The notes: generated by a model not told the origin, from the sequence alone. A stretch of 64,000 nt of DNA from Rhodocyclaceae bacterium (GCA_016791115.1 JAEUNL010000023.1:1-64000); one strand, 5' to 3'. Positions 1 through 10,426 are shown, numbered from the stretch's first letter. A program made the numbers and translations.

Positions 1-21
1 GCAATCCGAAGCACCACCCCG

Positions 22-250
22 CCACTACCCGCATGGCATGGCGATCCCGGGGCAGGGTGCCGTGCGAGGCCCATTCCATGCGCGTCCCGGGGCGACATGC
101 CCGAAGCGCGCCGCTCCATGTGCCATCCGCCACGCCGGACACGCCACAAGCTGCGTGGGCTGGACTTCCGCAGGTTGCCGGGCCTGTGGGGTGCATGGAT
201 AGGCGTTCCGCGGCGTACCACCGCCCACAGCGCCTATCCATGAGCCTCGC
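22..250. repeat. Cluster of dispersed CCCGCATGG-family repeats (copy A), no gene in 1-295
   Basis: The first 295 bases hold no convincing gene. They contain several copies of a dispersed intergenic motif: ACCCGCATGG at 27-36, an inverted copy around 72-85 (reverse strand CGCGCATGGAATGGGC) and a stem-loop at 194-242. The stretch lies at the 3' side of the calpain-like gene on the minus strand. Related copies occur near 3235, 5390, 27322, 30899 and 34206. Confidence 0.55.
194..242. repeat. Perfect 12-bp inverted repeat (stem-loop)
   Basis: CATGGATAGGCG at 194-205 is repeated in exact inverted form (CGCCTATCCATG) at 231-242, leaving a 25-base loop. The arms are a member of the CCCGCATGG(A)-type repeat family seen elsewhere in the window. 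It could act as a transcript-end structure for the minus-strand gene that stops at 296. Confidence 0.7.
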
Positions 251-295
251 AGACGGCTTGCGCGTTGCCTGCCGAGGTGCGCCGCTGCACGGCGT

Positions 296-1243
296 TCACG
301 GGTGCAGGATGTAGTCGTAACCCTTCTTGAAGTCGTCGAGCGAGATCTCGCGTTCGCGCTGGCCGAGGGCGTCGTAGAGCTTGACCTTGCCGGCGTTCAG
401 GCCGAGCACCGCATAGGCGTGGGCGTAGTTGTTGTCGATGTTGCTGCGGCGGGCGATGGTCGGCACCTTGGTTGCGTCGGCGAGGGTGGTGTTGAGGTCG
501 GCGGCGGAGAGTTTCGCGACCTCCTTGACCTGCACGCTGCCGGTGACGAATTCGACCACCTCGTTGGCGGCAGGGCCGGTGTCAGCGCTCGCCAGTGTTT
601 CGTAGCTGCCGCTGGCCTTGAGCACGACGAAGGCTTTCTCGATCACGCTCACCCACAGCACGTCGTCGCTGGAACGGCCGTACTCGGCTGCGCCGCCGCT
701 GTTCGACCAGAGGAAGTTTGTGACCTCGGTCTTGGCGTTGCCGGGGAAGGTGACTTCGAAGGTGCTCTGCGTTTCGTCCTTCGCCAGCGGCGGATCGGTC
801 TTCTTGTTGCTCTCCGGATAGACGGACTTGTCAGGGTAGGTGCTCTTTACCTTCTGCGAACGCGCGGTGATCGTCACCTTGGACGACAGCGTCTTGGTAT
901 GTACCATCGCCGCAAGCAGCGCCGGCAGCGGGCAGTTCAGGATGGCACCCTGTTTGACCTCCAGCACCTTCTTCTCGGTGCCGGCAAGCGCCTTGTCGTG
1001 GCGCGCGAGCTGGATGCCCCAGCTCTGGTCGTCCCTGCGCGGCGCGGGTTCCGCGATCTCCTTCAAGGCGCCGGCCTGCATTTCGTCCGGCCCGCCCTCG
1101 ATGCCGAGCGGATGGTGGTCACCCGCGAACAGGCGCCGATCCTCCGGCTCTGCCGACATGCCGGCCACGCCGGGAATCGTGCCGGCGACCAGGCCGCGGT
1201 CGGGAAAGACGGCGCCGCCGTCGGCGTTGTTTCCGTTGGGCAT
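296..1243 (-). CDS. Calpain-like (peptidase C2-type) cysteine protease homologue
   Basis: 315 residues with no signal peptide. The C-terminal two thirds resemble a calpain catalytic core. A candidate nucleophile Cys104 sits in NCPLPALLAAM, where calpains have a Cys followed by a helix. DVLWVSVIEKAF (194-205) matches the calpain LW..L.EKAY block. HAYAVLG (275-281) matches the catalytic-His strand. The expected NPWG motif is degenerate: the usual Asn is Asp291 in LYDALG, so activity is uncertain. The first 90 residues look like a low-complexity leader. A GGAGG ribosome site precedes the ATG. Its operon partners would lie off the left edge. The family assignment rests on motif recognition only. 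Confidence 0.6.
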   Translation of the reverse strand: MPNGNNADGGAVFPDRGLVAGTIPGVAGMSAEPEDRRLFAGDHHPLGIEGGPDEMQAGALKEIAEPAPRRDDQSWGIQLARHDKALAGTEKKVLEVKQGAILNCPLPALLAAMVHTKTLSSKVTITARSQKVKSTYPDKSVYPESNKKTDPPLAKDETQSTFEVTFPGNAKTEVTNFLWSNSGGAAEYGRSSDDVLWVSVIEKAFVVLKASGSYETLASADTGPAANEVVEFVTGSVQVKEVAKLSAADLNTTLADATKVPTIARRSNIDNNYAHAYAVLGLNAGKVKLYDALGQREREISLDDFKKGYDYILHP

Positions 1244-1557
1244 GAATACCTCCGCGAACGCCTGGGATCTGGGCCAGGCAGCGCATCGAGCCCACCGGCC
1301 GACGCGCTGCGCAGGCCGTGGTCTCTGATTGCCGTATGCCTATGGTAGCCCACGCCCGGCGCCAATTCGATGCGCCTGACGGCATGCGTGCGGTGCACGT
1401 CGCTGTGCGGCGCATGCAGCGGTGCGTGCAGCGCCGGGGAGCCGCCAAGCCGCAGCGCCATCGCCCTCGCGGTCCGGATCGACTAGAATTCAGCCCTTTT
1501 CGGCAGCTTCGTGCGCCGAAGCATGCGGGCGAAACGCCCTTCCAGGATTCCGATTCC
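1244..1557. other. Divergent intergenic region, calpain-like gene / prfC
   Basis: These 314 bases separate two divergent genes and show no gene with plausible codon use. A -10-like TAGAAT lies at 1484-1489, upstream of prfC on the plus strand, without a recognisable -35 at the right spacing. Nothing else stands out. Confidence 0.4.
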
Positions 1558-3210
1558 ATGACAGATACGGCCGTCGATGCCGGCGCACCTGCCGGCGCGA
1601 CCAATTCGCCCCAGTCCCCGCTCGCGCGCGATGTCGCGCGGCGGCGCACCTTCGCCATCATTTCCCACCCCGACGCGGGCAAGACCACGCTGACCGAAAA
1701 GCTGCTGCTGTTCGGCGGCGCGATCCAGATGGCCGGCACGGTGAAGGCGCGCAAGAGCGGCCGCCATGCGACCTCCGACTGGATGGAGGTCGAAAAGCAG
1801 CGCGGCATCTCGGTGGCCAGTTCGGTGATGCAGTTCGAGCACAACGACTGCGTGTTCAACCTGCTCGACACGCCGGGCCACCAGGATTTCTCGGAAGACA
1901 CTTACCGCGTGCTGACGGCGGTCGATGCGGCGGTGATGGTGGTCGATTCGGCCAAGGGCGTCGAGGCGCAGACGATCAAGCTGCTCGAAGTCTGCCGCCG
2001 GCGCAACACGCCGATCATCACCTTCATCAACAAGCTCGACCGCGAAGGCCGCGAGCCGCTGGAACTGCTCGACGAAATCGAGTCGATCCTGCGCATCCAG
2101 TGCGCGCCGGTGACCTGGCCGATCGGCATGGGCAAGCGCTTCATCGGCGTCTACCACTTGCTGCGCAACGAGATACTGAGCTTCACGCCGGGCGAGGAGA
2201 AGGCCAACCAGACGGTGCAGGCGCTGCTCGGCCTCAACCATCCGCATCTCGAGCGCGACGCCGCGATGGAGATGGAAAAGCTGCGCGAGGACATCGACCT
2301 GGTGCGCGGCGCCTCGGCGCCGTTCGATCTCGATGCCTTCCTCGCCGGAACGCAGAGTCCGGTGTTCTTCGGCTCGGCGATCAACAACTTCGGCGTGCGC
2401 GAGATCCTGCGCGCACTGGCGGAATGGGCGCCGGCGCCGCTGCCGCGCGACGCCGGCGTGCGCAGCGTGCAGCCGACCGAGACGCCGTTCACCGGTTTCG
2501 TGTTCAAGATCCAGGCCAACATGGACCCGAACCACCGCGACCGCATCGCATTCCTGCGCGTGTGTTCCGGCCGCTATGCGCCCGGCATCAAGGTGCGCCA
2601 CCTGCGCCTCAAGCGCGAGATGAAGATCGCCAACGCTGTCACCTTCATGGCCAACGAACGCTCGCTGATGGAAGATGCCGTCGCCGGCGACATTCTCGGC
2701 GTGCACAATCACGGCAACCTGCAGATTGGCGATACGCTGACCGAAGGCGAGGATCTCGGCTTCAAAGGCATTCCGTATTTCGCGCCCGAACTGTTCAGCC
2801 GCGCGCAATTGCGCGACCCGCTGCGCGCCAAGCAGTTGCAGAAAGGCTTGCGCGAGCTCGGCGAGGAAGGCGCGGTGCAGGTGTTCGAGTCGATGTTCGA
2901 CAACACGCTGCTGATGGGCGCGGTCGGCCAGCTGCAGTTCGAAGTCGTCGAGCACCGGCTCAAGACCGAGTACGGCGTCGACGCCCGATTCGAGCGCGCC
3001 GAGATCCACACCGCGCGCTGGATCACCTGCGACGACGCGGCGATGCTGAACGAATTTACCCGCACCCAGCGCGCGCGCCTGGCGCACGACGTGGATGGCA
3101 ACCTGGTCTACCTCGCGGACACGCGCTACAACCTGATGGTGACCATGGAGCGCTGGCCCAAGGTGCAGTTCCACGACACGCGCGAGCACGGGCAGAAGTT
3201 CGACGGTTGA
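1558..3210 (+). CDS. prfC: Peptide chain release factor 3
   Basis: A 550-residue translational GTPase that recycles RF1/RF2 from the terminated ribosome. The GTPase motifs are clear: SHPDAGKT (36-43), RGIS (82-85), DTPGH (104-108) and NKLD (158-161), followed by the EF-G-like domains II and III typical of RF3. It is slightly longer than the E. coli protein (529) because of a 25-residue N-terminal tail. The ATG at 1558 is preferred over upstream in-frame starts because conserved sequence begins around residue 25; an AGGA sits about 13 bases upstream. It appears monocistronic, with a repeat element (3235-3345) in the spacer after it. Confidence 0.97.
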   Translation: MTDTAVDAGAPAGATNSPQSPLARDVARRRTFAIISHPDAGKTTLTEKLLLFGGAIQMAGTVKARKSGRHATSDWMEVEKQRGISVASSVMQFEHNDCVFNLLDTPGHQDFSEDTYRVLTAVDAAVMVVDSAKGVEAQTIKLLEVCRRRNTPIITFINKLDREGREPLELLDEIESILRIQCAPVTWPIGMGKRFIGVYHLLRNEILSFTPGEEKANQTVQALLGLNHPHLERDAAMEMEKLREDIDLVRGASAPFDLDAFLAGTQSPVFFGSAINNFGVREILRALAEWAPAPLPRDAGVRSVQPTETPFTGFVFKIQANMDPNHRDRIAFLRVCSGRYAPGIKVRHLRLKREMKIANAVTFMANERSLMEDAVAGDILGVHNHGNLQIGDTLTEGEDLGFKGIPYFAPELFSRAQLRDPLRAKQLQKGLRELGEEGAVQVFESMFDNTLLMGAVGQLQFEVVEHRLKTEYGVDARFERAEIHTARWITCDDAAMLNEFTRTQRARLAHDVDGNLVYLADTRYNLMVTMERWPKVQFHDTREHGQKFDG

Positions 3211-3234
3211 TCCGGTCGGATGGCGGCGCTGCCA

Positions 3235-3345
3235 CCGGCCTGCAAGCCGCATGGTGCGGCGTTTGCCGGCAGGGCGGGCCGCAGGGCCCCATGGCGCCTG
3301 CCTCGCAGGCCGGTGCCGGCGGGATGCCTATCCCCGTGCGCCTCG
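3235..3345. repeat. Dispersed intergenic repeat, copy B
   Basis: CCGGCCTGCAAGCCGCATGG (3235-3254) is nearly identical to the arms of copy C near 5390 and 5508. The inverted segment GCAGGCCGG lies at 3305-3313, and GCCTATCCCCGTGCG (3326-3340) is a diverged inverted core. It occupies the prfC to DUF2157 spacer. Confidence 0.55.
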
Positions 3346-3371
3346 TGGTGCCGTGGCACAATGTCAACATC

Positions 3372-4487
3372 ATGTTCGAACGGTCCGGGCATTCCGCTCC
3401 GACACAAGCTGCACGCCGCGAGGCGCAGCAGCGTGCCGACGAGATCCGCGCCTTCCGCAGCGAGCTGGCGCGGCTCGCAAGCGAGGGCGTGCTGGTGCTC
3501 GATGCATCGCGCCGTGCGGCGCTCGACGCGCACCACGATGCACTGCTCGCCGGCTATGCGCGCGAGTTCGACATCGACCGCGACGTCCGCGCCAGGCAAC
3601 TCTCGCTCGGCATGAAGGTCGCGTCCTTCCTGGGCGCGCTGGCCCTGGCGGCGAGCGTGTTCTTCCTCTTCTACCAGTTCTGGGGCCGTTTCGGCGAAGC
3701 GGCACAGGTGGCGATACTCGTCATGGCGTCTCTGGCCACGCTCGGCCTCACGGTGTGGATGCAGGGGCGCGATGCCAGCGGCTACTTCACCAAGCTCGCG
3801 GCGCTGGTTGCCTTCGCCTGTTTCGTGCTGAACATCGCGATGCTCGGTGCCATCTTCAACATCGCGCCGTCTGACAAGGCGCTGCTGCCTTGGGCCGCTT
3901 TCGCCTTCCTGCTCGCCTATGCCTGTGACCTGCGGCTGCTGCTCGGCGCCGGCATTCTGTGCGTGGCCGGTTTCGTCGCGGCGCGCGTCGGCACCTGGGG
4001 CGGCATTTACTGGCTGTCGGCCGGCGAGCGACCGGAGAATTTCTTCGTCGCCGCAGTGCTGCTGCTTGCCATCCCGCGAATCGCGCTGCATCGGCGTTAC
4101 CCGGGCTTCGAATCGATCTACCGCGTGTCCGGACTGCTGGCGTTCTTCATTCCGGCGCTGGTGCTCAGCAACTGGGGCGGCGCGAGCTATCTCGATGCCG
4201 ATGTCGGGACGATCGAAGGCGGCTACCAGCTCGCCGGCTTTGCGGGGGCGGCGCTCGCCATTTTCGTCGGCGCGCGCCGCGACTGGCACGACATGGTCAA
4301 TACCGGCGTCACGTTCTTCGTGGTCTTCCTCTACACCAAGTTCTTCGACTGGTGGTGGGACGCGTTGCCCAAGTACCTCTTCTTCCTCGTGCTCGGCCTC
4401 GCGGCGGTGTTGATCCTGCTCGTGCTGCGGCGACTTCGCGGCGTGCTGGCCCATGCGGGGCGCGTCGGCGACGGAGGCAGGCCATGA
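3372..4487 (+). CDS. DUF2157-type integral membrane protein
   Basis: 371 residues. A soluble, charged N-terminal section of about 75 residues (residues 10-65 have the helical character of the DUF2157 domain) is followed by roughly ten hydrophobic segments from residue 80 to 360. The function of this family is not established. The ATG at 3372 is chosen because upstream sequence in the same frame is repeat-derived spacer. The stop codon overlaps the start of the next gene (ATGA), so the two are translationally coupled, an arrangement often seen for DUF2157 with a small secreted or anchored partner. Confidence 0.7.
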   Translation: MFERSGHSAPTQAARREAQQRADEIRAFRSELARLASEGVLVLDASRRAALDAHHDALLAGYAREFDIDRDVRARQLSLGMKVASFLGALALAASVFFLFYQFWGRFGEAAQVAILVMASLATLGLTVWMQGRDASGYFTKLAALVAFACFVLNIAMLGAIFNIAPSDKALLPWAAFAFLLAYACDLRLLLGAGILCVAGFVAARVGTWGGIYWLSAGERPENFFVAAVLLLAIPRIALHRRYPGFESIYRVSGLLAFFIPALVLSNWGGASYLDADVGTIEGGYQLAGFAGAALAIFVGARRDWHDMVNTGVTFFVVFLYTKFFDWWWDALPKYLFFLVLGLAAVLILLVLRRLRGVLAHAGRVGDGGRP

Positions 4488-5356
4488 TCAGGGCCTGGAC
4501 GCGCGCGCACACCCTGGTCGTCGGCGCGGCGCTGATCCTGCTGACCAACGCGGTCGCGCTGGGCGGCGTGTTCCTCAATCGCAGCGGCGAACCCGATGCG
4601 CGGCTCGCGCTGTCAGAACGCGAACTCGGGTTCGACCGGGGCGGCATGTCTCGGCGCGAGAACAGCGGCATGGCGTTGCGCCTGCACTGGCGCGTCGAGT
4701 CCGGCGATGGCGAGGACATCGACTACGGTGGCTACTACCGCCAGCCGGCGTGGATCGACGAGGCGCGCATGGCCGAACTCGGCTTCGATACCCGTGTGCA
4801 GACCGAGTCGCAGGAGCGCCGCTACCAGCGCGGCTTGCCGCAGCCGGTTCTGCTGGTGCTCGAGTACGACGGCCCGGCCTGGAAGCGAATGCTCGCCCGC
4901 GCGCAGAAGACGGCGCAGGCGCATGCCGCCGCCGCGGCCGCCAACCCGGGCAATGCGGAGTTCGAGCGGCGCGCCAAGTCGGCTGCCGACCAGGCGCGAC
5001 AGGAGCGCGACGGCAACAGCCGGCTGTTTGTGGTCGACGCCGGTGTCGATGCCGCCGCGCTGCGCGCGCGCTATCCGGATCGTGCCCGCCACCTGATCCT
5101 CGCCGGCATGGTGCGTCCGGCGGTTCGGCATGTCGACGGCCACGGCAAGCGCTATGGCGGCTTCATCAGCGAGGTTGCCGTCGACGAGATCAACGTGCCG
5201 CTCGCGTTCCGTGGCGAGCTGGACAGCATTCGCAACGGGCCGAGTCCAGCTGCGATCGGCCACCCGCCGCGCTACGCGGTACGCATCGCGACGGGGCAGC
5301 GACTCGAACCGTGGCTCGAACAGGTGAGTCCGCTGGCCGCAACGCTGGCGCCTTGA
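4484..5356 (+). CDS. DUF4824-like membrane-anchored protein
   Basis: 290 residues with one N-terminal hydrophobic segment (about residues 10-30, LILLTNAVALGGV) followed by the conserved start of the mature region (NRSGEPDARLALSERELG) that I associate with DUF4824. The rest is charged and probably periplasmic, with an Ala-rich helical stretch around residues 145-185. It overlaps the upstream DUF2157 gene by four bases, which suggests a two-component membrane unit. The function is unknown, and the DUF number is recalled by pattern rather than by a search. Confidence 0.65.
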   Translation: MIRAWTRAHTLVVGAALILLTNAVALGGVFLNRSGEPDARLALSERELGFDRGGMSRRENSGMALRLHWRVESGDGEDIDYGGYYRQPAWIDEARMAELGFDTRVQTESQERRYQRGLPQPVLLVLEYDGPAWKRMLARAQKTAQAHAAAAAANPGNAEFERRAKSAADQARQERDGNSRLFVVDAGVDAAALRARYPDRARHLILAGMVRPAVRHVDGHGKRYGGFISEVAVDEINVPLAFRGELDSIRNGPSPAAIGHPPRYAVRIATGQRLEPWLEQVSPLAATLAP

Positions 5357-5389
5357 ACGCCGGAGGCTATCCTCAATCCATTACACCTG

Positions 5390-5508
5390 CCGGCCTGCGA
5401 CCCGCATGGGAGCTGGATCGTGGGCAATGCCTCGCCATGAGGCGCATGGACGCTCGATGGGCAGGCAGGGAGGCCGGGGAGGCCCAGCCCATGCGGCCTG
5501 CAGGCCGG
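5390..5508. repeat. Dispersed intergenic repeat, copy C, with long terminal inverted arms
   Basis: The left arm is 5390-5410 and the right arm 5488-5508. Both begin (the right arm in reverse complement) with CCGGCCTGC and end with CGCATGGG; only a four-base stretch between differs, giving an imperfect 21-bp inverted repeat around 77 bases. An internal hairpin (GCCTC / GAGGC near 5429-5443) and another CGCATGG core are present. It fills the gap between two convergent genes and may serve as a bidirectional transcript end. Confidence 0.7.
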
Positions 5509-8376
5509 TCAAGTTTTGGCTGGTCCGCGTTTCTTCTTCGGCGGCATGACGCTGCCGCGCCTGGCGAGAACCGGCACGAGGTAGCGGCCGGTGTGCGATT
5601 CGGCGACCTGGGCGACCTGCTCGGGCGTGCCGGTGGCGATGATGCGGCCGCCGCCGTCGCCGCCTTCGGGGCCGAGGTCGACCAGCCAGTCGGCGGTCTT
5701 GATGACATCCAGGTTATGCTCGATGACGACGATGGTGTTGCCGTCGTCGCGCAGGCGGTGCAGCACCTTGAGCAGCAACTCGATGTCGTGGAAGTGCAGG
5801 CCGGTGGTCGGTTCGTCGAGGATGTAGAGCGTGCGTCCGGTGTCGCGCTTGGAGAGTTCGAGTGCCAGCTTGACGCGCTGCGCCTCGCCGCCCGACAGCG
5901 TGGTCGCACTTTGGCCGAGGCGGATGTAGGCCAGCCCGACATCCACCAGCGTCTGCAGCTTGCGTGCGATGGCCGGCACCGCATCGAAGAACGCGTAGGC
6001 CTGCTCGACCGTCATTTCCAGCACGTCGTGGATGCTCTTGCCCTTGTAGCGGATTTCCAGCGTCTCGCGGTTGTAGCGCTTGCCGTGGCAGACGTCGCAA
6101 GGCACGAAGATATCGGGCAGGAAGTGCATCTCGACCTTGATCATGCCGTCGCCCTGGCAGGCTTCGCAGCGGCCGCCCTTGACGTTGAAGCTGAAGCGCC
6201 CCGGCCCGTAGCCGCGGTTGCGCGCCTCGGGCACGCCGGCGAACAGTTCGCGGATCGGCGTCAGCAGCCCGGTGTAGGTGGCGGGGTTGGAGCGCGGCGT
6301 GCGGCCGATCGGGCTCTGGTCGACGCTGATCACCTTGTCGAACTGCTCGAGGCCTTCGATCCCGTCGTAGGGTGCCGGTTCGCCGGAGGAGCCGTAAAGA
6401 TGCTTGGCCGCGATGGCGTAGAGCGTGTCGTTGATCAGCGTGGACTTGCCCGAGCCCGAGACGCCGGTGATGCAGGTCAGCAGGCCGACCGGCAGTTCCA
6501 GCGTGACGCCCTGCAGGTTGTTGCCGCTGGCGCCGCGCAGCACCAGTTGCTGCAGTTCGTTGGCCGGCGTGCGCTGCTTCGGCAGCGCGATCTCGCGCCG
6601 GCCGGAGAGGTAGGCGCCGGTCAGCGAGGCCTCGCAGGCCGCGATCTCGGCCGGCAGCCCCTGCGCGATGACTTCGCCGCCGTGCTCGCCGGCGCCCGGC
6701 CCCATGTCGACCACGTGGTCGGCGCGCGCGATCGCTTCCTCGTCGTGCTCGACGACAATCACCGTGTTGCCGATGTCGCGCAGTTCTTCGAGCGTCTCGA
6801 GCAGGCGCGAATTGTCGCGCTGGTGCAGGCCGATCGACGGCTCGTCGAGCACGTACATCACGCCGGTGAGTCCGGAGCCGATCTGGCTCGCCAGGCGGAT
6901 GCGCTGCGCCTCGCCGCCTGAAAGGGTATCGGCGCTGCGGTCGAGCGTCAGGTAGTCGAGGCCGACGTTGATCAGGAAGCTGATGCGCGAGGTGATCTCA
7001 TGCACGATCTTCTCGGCCACCTGCGCGCGCTGGCCGGCGAGTTGCAGGCCGGCGAAGAACGCACGGCACTGCGCCAGCGGCAGGTGCGATACCTGCGGCA
7101 GCGTCCTGTCACCGATCAGCACGTGGCGCGCTTCTTCGCGCAGGCGCGTGCCGTGGCAGGCGGGGCAGGGCTGGCTGTTGAGGTATTTCGACAGCTCTTC
7201 GCGCACCGCCACCGAATCGGTTTCCTTGTAGCGGCGCTCGAGGTTGGGAACGATGCCCTCGAAGCTGTGCTCGCGCAGCGTGGTGCGGCCGGTTTCGGTG
7301 AGGTAGCGGAACGGTATCTGTTCGCGCCCCGAGCCGTAGAGCACGACCTTGCGGATGGCTTCGGGCAGCGCCTCGTACGGCTGCTCGATGTCGAACTTGT
7401 AGTGCGTGGCCAGGCTTGCCAGCAACTGGAAGTAGAACTGGTTGCGCCGGTCCCAGCCGCGGATCGCGCCGGCGGCGAGCGAGATCTCCGGGAAGGCGAC
7501 GACGCGCGCCGGGTCGAAGAACTGCACCTGGCCCAGGCCGTCGCACTTCGGGCAGGCGCCCATCGGATTGTTGAAGCTGAACAGGCGCGGCTCGAGTTCC
7601 GGCAGCGAGTACGAGCACACCGGGCAGGCGAAGCGCGCCGAGAACAGGTGCTCGGTGCCGCTGTCGGTCTCGATCGCGATGGCGCGGCCGTCGGCGTGGG
7701 TCAATGCGGTCTCGAACGATTCGGCGAGGCGCTGGCGCGCATCGGCGCGCACCTTCAGGCGGTCGATCACCACGTCGATGCTGTGCTTGCGGTTCTTGTC
7801 GAGCTTAGGCACGGCGTCGATCTCGTGCACCGTGCCGTCGATGCGCACGCGCGCGAAACCCTGTGCGCGCAGTTCGGCGAACAGGTCGTGCTGCTCGCCC
7901 TTGCGATCGGCTACCACCGGCGCGGCGACCATCAGTTTGGTTTCCTCCGCCAGCGCGAGCACGTGGTCGACCATCTGCGACACGCTTTGCGCGGCGAGCG
8001 GCTGGCCGTGTTCGGGGCAGTGCGGCTGGCCGGCGCGCGCGTAGAGCAGGCGCAGGTAGTCGTGTATCTCGGTCACCGTGCCGACGGTCGAGCGCGGATT
8101 GTGGCTGGTGGCCTTCTGCTCGATCGAGATTGCCGGCGAGAGGCCCTCGATGAGGTCGACGTCGGGCTTTTCCATCAACTGCAGGAACTGGCGCGCATAG
8201 GCCGACAGCGACTCGACGTAGCGCCGCTGCCCCTCTGCATACAGCGTGTCGAAGGCGAGCGAACTCTTGCCCGAGCCGGACAGGCCGGTGATCACCGTCA
8301 GCCGGTTGCGCGGCAGATCGAGGTTGATGTTCTTGAGGTTGTGCGTGCGTGCGCCGCGGATGCGGATGCTGTCCAT
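5509..8376 (-). CDS. uvrA: Excinuclease ABC subunit A
   Basis: 955 residues, the damage-recognition ATPase of nucleotide excision repair. It has two ABC modules: a first Walker A GLSGSGKS near residue 32, a second GVSGSGKST near 650, and two LSGGEAQR signatures. The zinc-binding Cys clusters of UvrA are visible (CPVC/CPKC in the first half; CEACQGDG with CDVC in the second). The usual [12 protein letters not shown] loop is present. The length matches the family. It is divergent from the YajR-like transporter gene, as in many betaproteobacteria. The C-terminal tail is basic ([10 protein letters not shown]). Confidence 0.98.
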   Translation of the reverse strand: MDSIRIRGARTHNLKNINLDLPRNRLTVITGLSGSGKSSLAFDTLYAEGQRRYVESLSAYARQFLQLMEKPDVDLIEGLSPAISIEQKATSHNPRSTVGTVTEIHDYLRLLYARAGQPHCPEHGQPLAAQSVSQMVDHVLALAEETKLMVAAPVVADRKGEQHDLFAELRAQGFARVRIDGTVHEIDAVPKLDKNRKHSIDVVIDRLKVRADARQRLAESFETALTHADGRAIAIETDSGTEHLFSARFACPVCSYSLPELEPRLFSFNNPMGACPKCDGLGQVQFFDPARVVAFPEISLAAGAIRGWDRRNQFYFQLLASLATHYKFDIEQPYEALPEAIRKVVLYGSGREQIPFRYLTETGRTTLREHSFEGIVPNLERRYKETDSVAVREELSKYLNSQPCPACHGTRLREEARHVLIGDRTLPQVSHLPLAQCRAFFAGLQLAGQRAQVAEKIVHEITSRISFLINVGLDYLTLDRSADTLSGGEAQRIRLASQIGSGLTGVMYVLDEPSIGLHQRDNSRLLETLEELRDIGNTVIVVEHDEEAIARADHVVDMGPGAGEHGGEVIAQGLPAEIAACEASLTGAYLSGRREIALPKQRTPANELQQLVLRGASGNNLQGVTLELPVGLLTCITGVSGSGKSTLINDTLYAIAAKHLYGSSGEPAPYDGIEGLEQFDKVISVDQSPIGRTPRSNPATYTGLLTPIRELFAGVPEARNRGYGPGRFSFNVKGGRCEACQGDGMIKVEMHFLPDIFVPCDVCHGKRYNRETLEIRYKGKSIHDVLEMTVEQAYAFFDAVPAIARKLQTLVDVGLAYIRLGQSATTLSGGEAQRVKLALELSKRDTGRTLYILDEPTTGLHFHDIELLLKVLHRLRDDGNTIVVIEHNLDVIKTADWLVDLGPEGGDGGGRIIATGTPEQVAQVAESHTGRYLVPVLARRGSVMPPKKKRGPAKT

Positions 8377-8488
8377 GCCCTGCGCGAATCCCGGGTGGCC
8401 GGCTGCCGTTGCTGCATCGCAGCAGGCAAGCCAAACCTGCTACTATAAGTCAAACACCCGACCCCTCGCCACGCTCAATCAGAATCGA

Positions 8489-9862
8489 ATGCGCTCCTTC
8501 GGCAGCGACAAGATGACCCCGCTGGAAAAGCGCGCCGGGCTTTCGCTCACCTCCATCTTTGCCTTGCGCATGCTGGGCCTGTTCCTGATCCTGCCGGTGT
8601 TCGCCGAACACGCGAAGCACATACCGGGAGGGCAGGATCTGACATTGGTCGGCATCGCGCTCGGTGCCTACGGTTTGACACAGGCCAGCCTGCAGATCGC
8701 CTTTGGCATGGCTTCGGACCGCTTCGGGCGCAAGCGCGTGATCATCATCGGCCTGCTGCTGTTTGCCATCGGCAGCCTGATCGCCGCCTGGGCACCGGAT
8801 ATCTATTGGACCATCGCCGGGCGCTGCGTGCAGGGGGCCGGCGCGATTTCGGCGGCAGTGACTGCCCTGGCGGCGGATCTCACCTCGGACGCGCATCGCA
8901 CCAAGGTAATGGCGATGATCGGATCGTCGATCGGGCTGGTGTTCGCCGGTTCGCTGATTCTCGCGCCGCTGCTCTATGCGGCGATCGGCATGAGCGGCAT
9001 CTTCGTGCTCACCGCGGTGCTGGCGTTCGCGGCCATCGGCGTGGTGCGCTGGGCGGTGCCGGAGCCGCCGCCACACGACCTTCATGCGCATCTGCCGAAA
9101 GTGCCTTTCGCGCAGGTGCTGACGAACCCGCAATTGCTGCGCCTGAACCTCGGCATCTTCATCCTGCATCTGATCCAGATGGCGATGTTTGTCGTCATCC
9201 CTTCGGCGCTGATTGCAAGCGGTGCTCTGCCGCTGCCGGAGCACTGGAAGGTTTATCTGCCCGTGGTGCTGGCGAGCTTCGTGCTGATGGTGCCGGCGAT
9301 CATCGTGGCCGAGAAGAAGGCGAAGATGAAGCCGGTTTTCCTTGGCGCCATCGTGCTGCTTTTCGTCACCCAGCTTGGGCTGCTGCTCGGGCGGGAGCAT
9401 TTCTTCGCGCTGGTGACGATGCTGTTCCTGTTCTTTGTGGCCTTCAACATCCTCGAGGCGACGTTGCCTTCGCTGATTTCGCGCATCGCGCCGCCGCAGG
9501 CCAAGGGCGCGGCGCTCGGCGTATACAACACGACGCAGGCCTTCGGCTTGTTTCTCGGCGGTGCGCTGGGTGGCTGGCTTGCCAAGCATGTCGGCCCGCA
9601 GGCGGTGTTTGCGATGGCAATGGGATTGTCGATGCTGTGGCTGCTGGCAGCGCTTTCGATGCGCCCGCCGCCGATCATCGCGCTGCGCGAGTATGCGATT
9701 CGCGGCCAGGTGGATTTGGCCGGGCTGCGTGCGCAGCTGGCGGGCCTGCCGGGTGTGCGCGAAGCCATCGTCGAGCCGGAAAAACGCATCGCCTACCTCA
9801 AGGTCAACCTCGACGGCTGGGACGAGTCCCGGCTGCGGCAGGTGTTGGGCGAAGCGACCTGA
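8489..9862 (+). CDS. yajR: YajR-type major facilitator superfamily transporter
   Basis: 457 residues with about twelve hydrophobic segments up to residue 395 and the MFS loop motif DRFGRKR after TM2. The soluble C-terminal tail (about 400-457, starting YAIRGQVDLAGL) fits the small ferredoxin-like domain that distinguishes E. coli YajR from other exporters. The substrate is unknown. The gene lies between divergent uvrA and co-directional ssb, a common betaproteobacterial order. The start could also be the ATG at 8513, which begins MTPLEKRAGLSLTS and removes eight weakly conserved residues. Confidence 0.85.
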   Translation: MRSFGSDKMTPLEKRAGLSLTSIFALRMLGLFLILPVFAEHAKHIPGGQDLTLVGIALGAYGLTQASLQIAFGMASDRFGRKRVIIIGLLLFAIGSLIAAWAPDIYWTIAGRCVQGAGAISAAVTALAADLTSDAHRTKVMAMIGSSIGLVFAGSLILAPLLYAAIGMSGIFVLTAVLAFAAIGVVRWAVPEPPPHDLHAHLPKVPFAQVLTNPQLLRLNLGIFILHLIQMAMFVVIPSALIASGALPLPEHWKVYLPVVLASFVLMVPAIIVAEKKAKMKPVFLGAIVLLFVTQLGLLLGREHFFALVTMLFLFFVAFNILEATLPSLISRIAPPQAKGAALGVYNTTQAFGLFLGGALGGWLAKHVGPQAVFAMAMGLSMLWLLAALSMRPPPIIALREYAIRGQVDLAGLRAQLAGLPGVREAIVEPEKRIAYLKVNLDGWDESRLRQVLGEAT

Positions 9863-9940
9863 TGCTGTACACTTAACCAGTATGCGCGGCGGGCTGCGCC
9901 ACCGCGTCGATCAACCCAAAACACCATCCCGGAGACGACC

Positions 9941-10393
9941 ATGGCATCGGTGAACAAAGTGATACTCGTCGGCAACCTCGGTGCCGATCCGGAAACCCGC
10001 TACCTGTCCAGCGGCGATGCCGTCACCAACGTCCGGCTCGCCACCACCGAATCGTGGAAGGACAAGGCGTCGGGCGAGAAGAAGGAAATGACTGAGTGGC
10101 ACCGCGTGGTGTTCTACCGCCGCCTCGCCGAGATCGCCGGGCAATACCTCAAGAAAGGTTCCTCGGTGTACATCGAAGGCCGCCTGCGAACCCGCAAGTG
10201 GCAGGATAAGGACGGCCAGGACCGCTACACCACCGAGATCGAGGCGACCGAAATGCAGATGCTCGGCAGCCGCCAGGGCATGGGCGATGCGCCGCCGCGC
10301 GAGTATGACAGCGCGCCATCTGCGGCGCCGACCCGCAAGCCGGCGCCGAGCGCGTCGAACATCGCTGACATGGACGACGACATTCCGTTCTGA
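9941..10393 (+). CDS. ssb: Single-stranded DNA-binding protein
   Basis: 150 residues. An N-terminal OB fold (about 1-110; [18 protein letters not shown] is the canonical start) is followed by a short flexible linker and the acidic partner-binding tip DMDDDIPF. It binds ssDNA as a tetramer in replication, recombination and repair. The linker is short and rich in Ala/Pro/Ser. A GGAGACGACC ribosome-binding region precedes the ATG. A strong hairpin follows the gene (10427-10448). Confidence 0.97.
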   Translation: MASVNKVILVGNLGADPETRYLSSGDAVTNVRLATTESWKDKASGEKKEMTEWHRVVFYRRLAEIAGQYLKKGSSVYIEGRLRTRKWQDKDGQDRYTTEIEATEMQMLGSRQGMGDAPPREYDSAPSAAPTRKPAPSASNIADMDDDIPF

Positions 10394-10426
10394 CAGCAGC
10401 ATTGATTCCGAATGTGAATTGCGCGG

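Noticed and set aside
1483-3252. Long open frame (589 codons) on the minus strand opposite prfC
   Set aside because: Pure antisense shadow of a highly conserved gene in GC-rich DNA. The translation is Arg/His/Gln-rich without motifs.
4453-6921. Open plus-strand frame of 822 codons across the DUF4824-like gene and the 3' half of uvrA
   Set aside because: Out of frame with the DUF4824-like protein and antisense to uvrA. Composition and lack of motifs mark it as a shadow.
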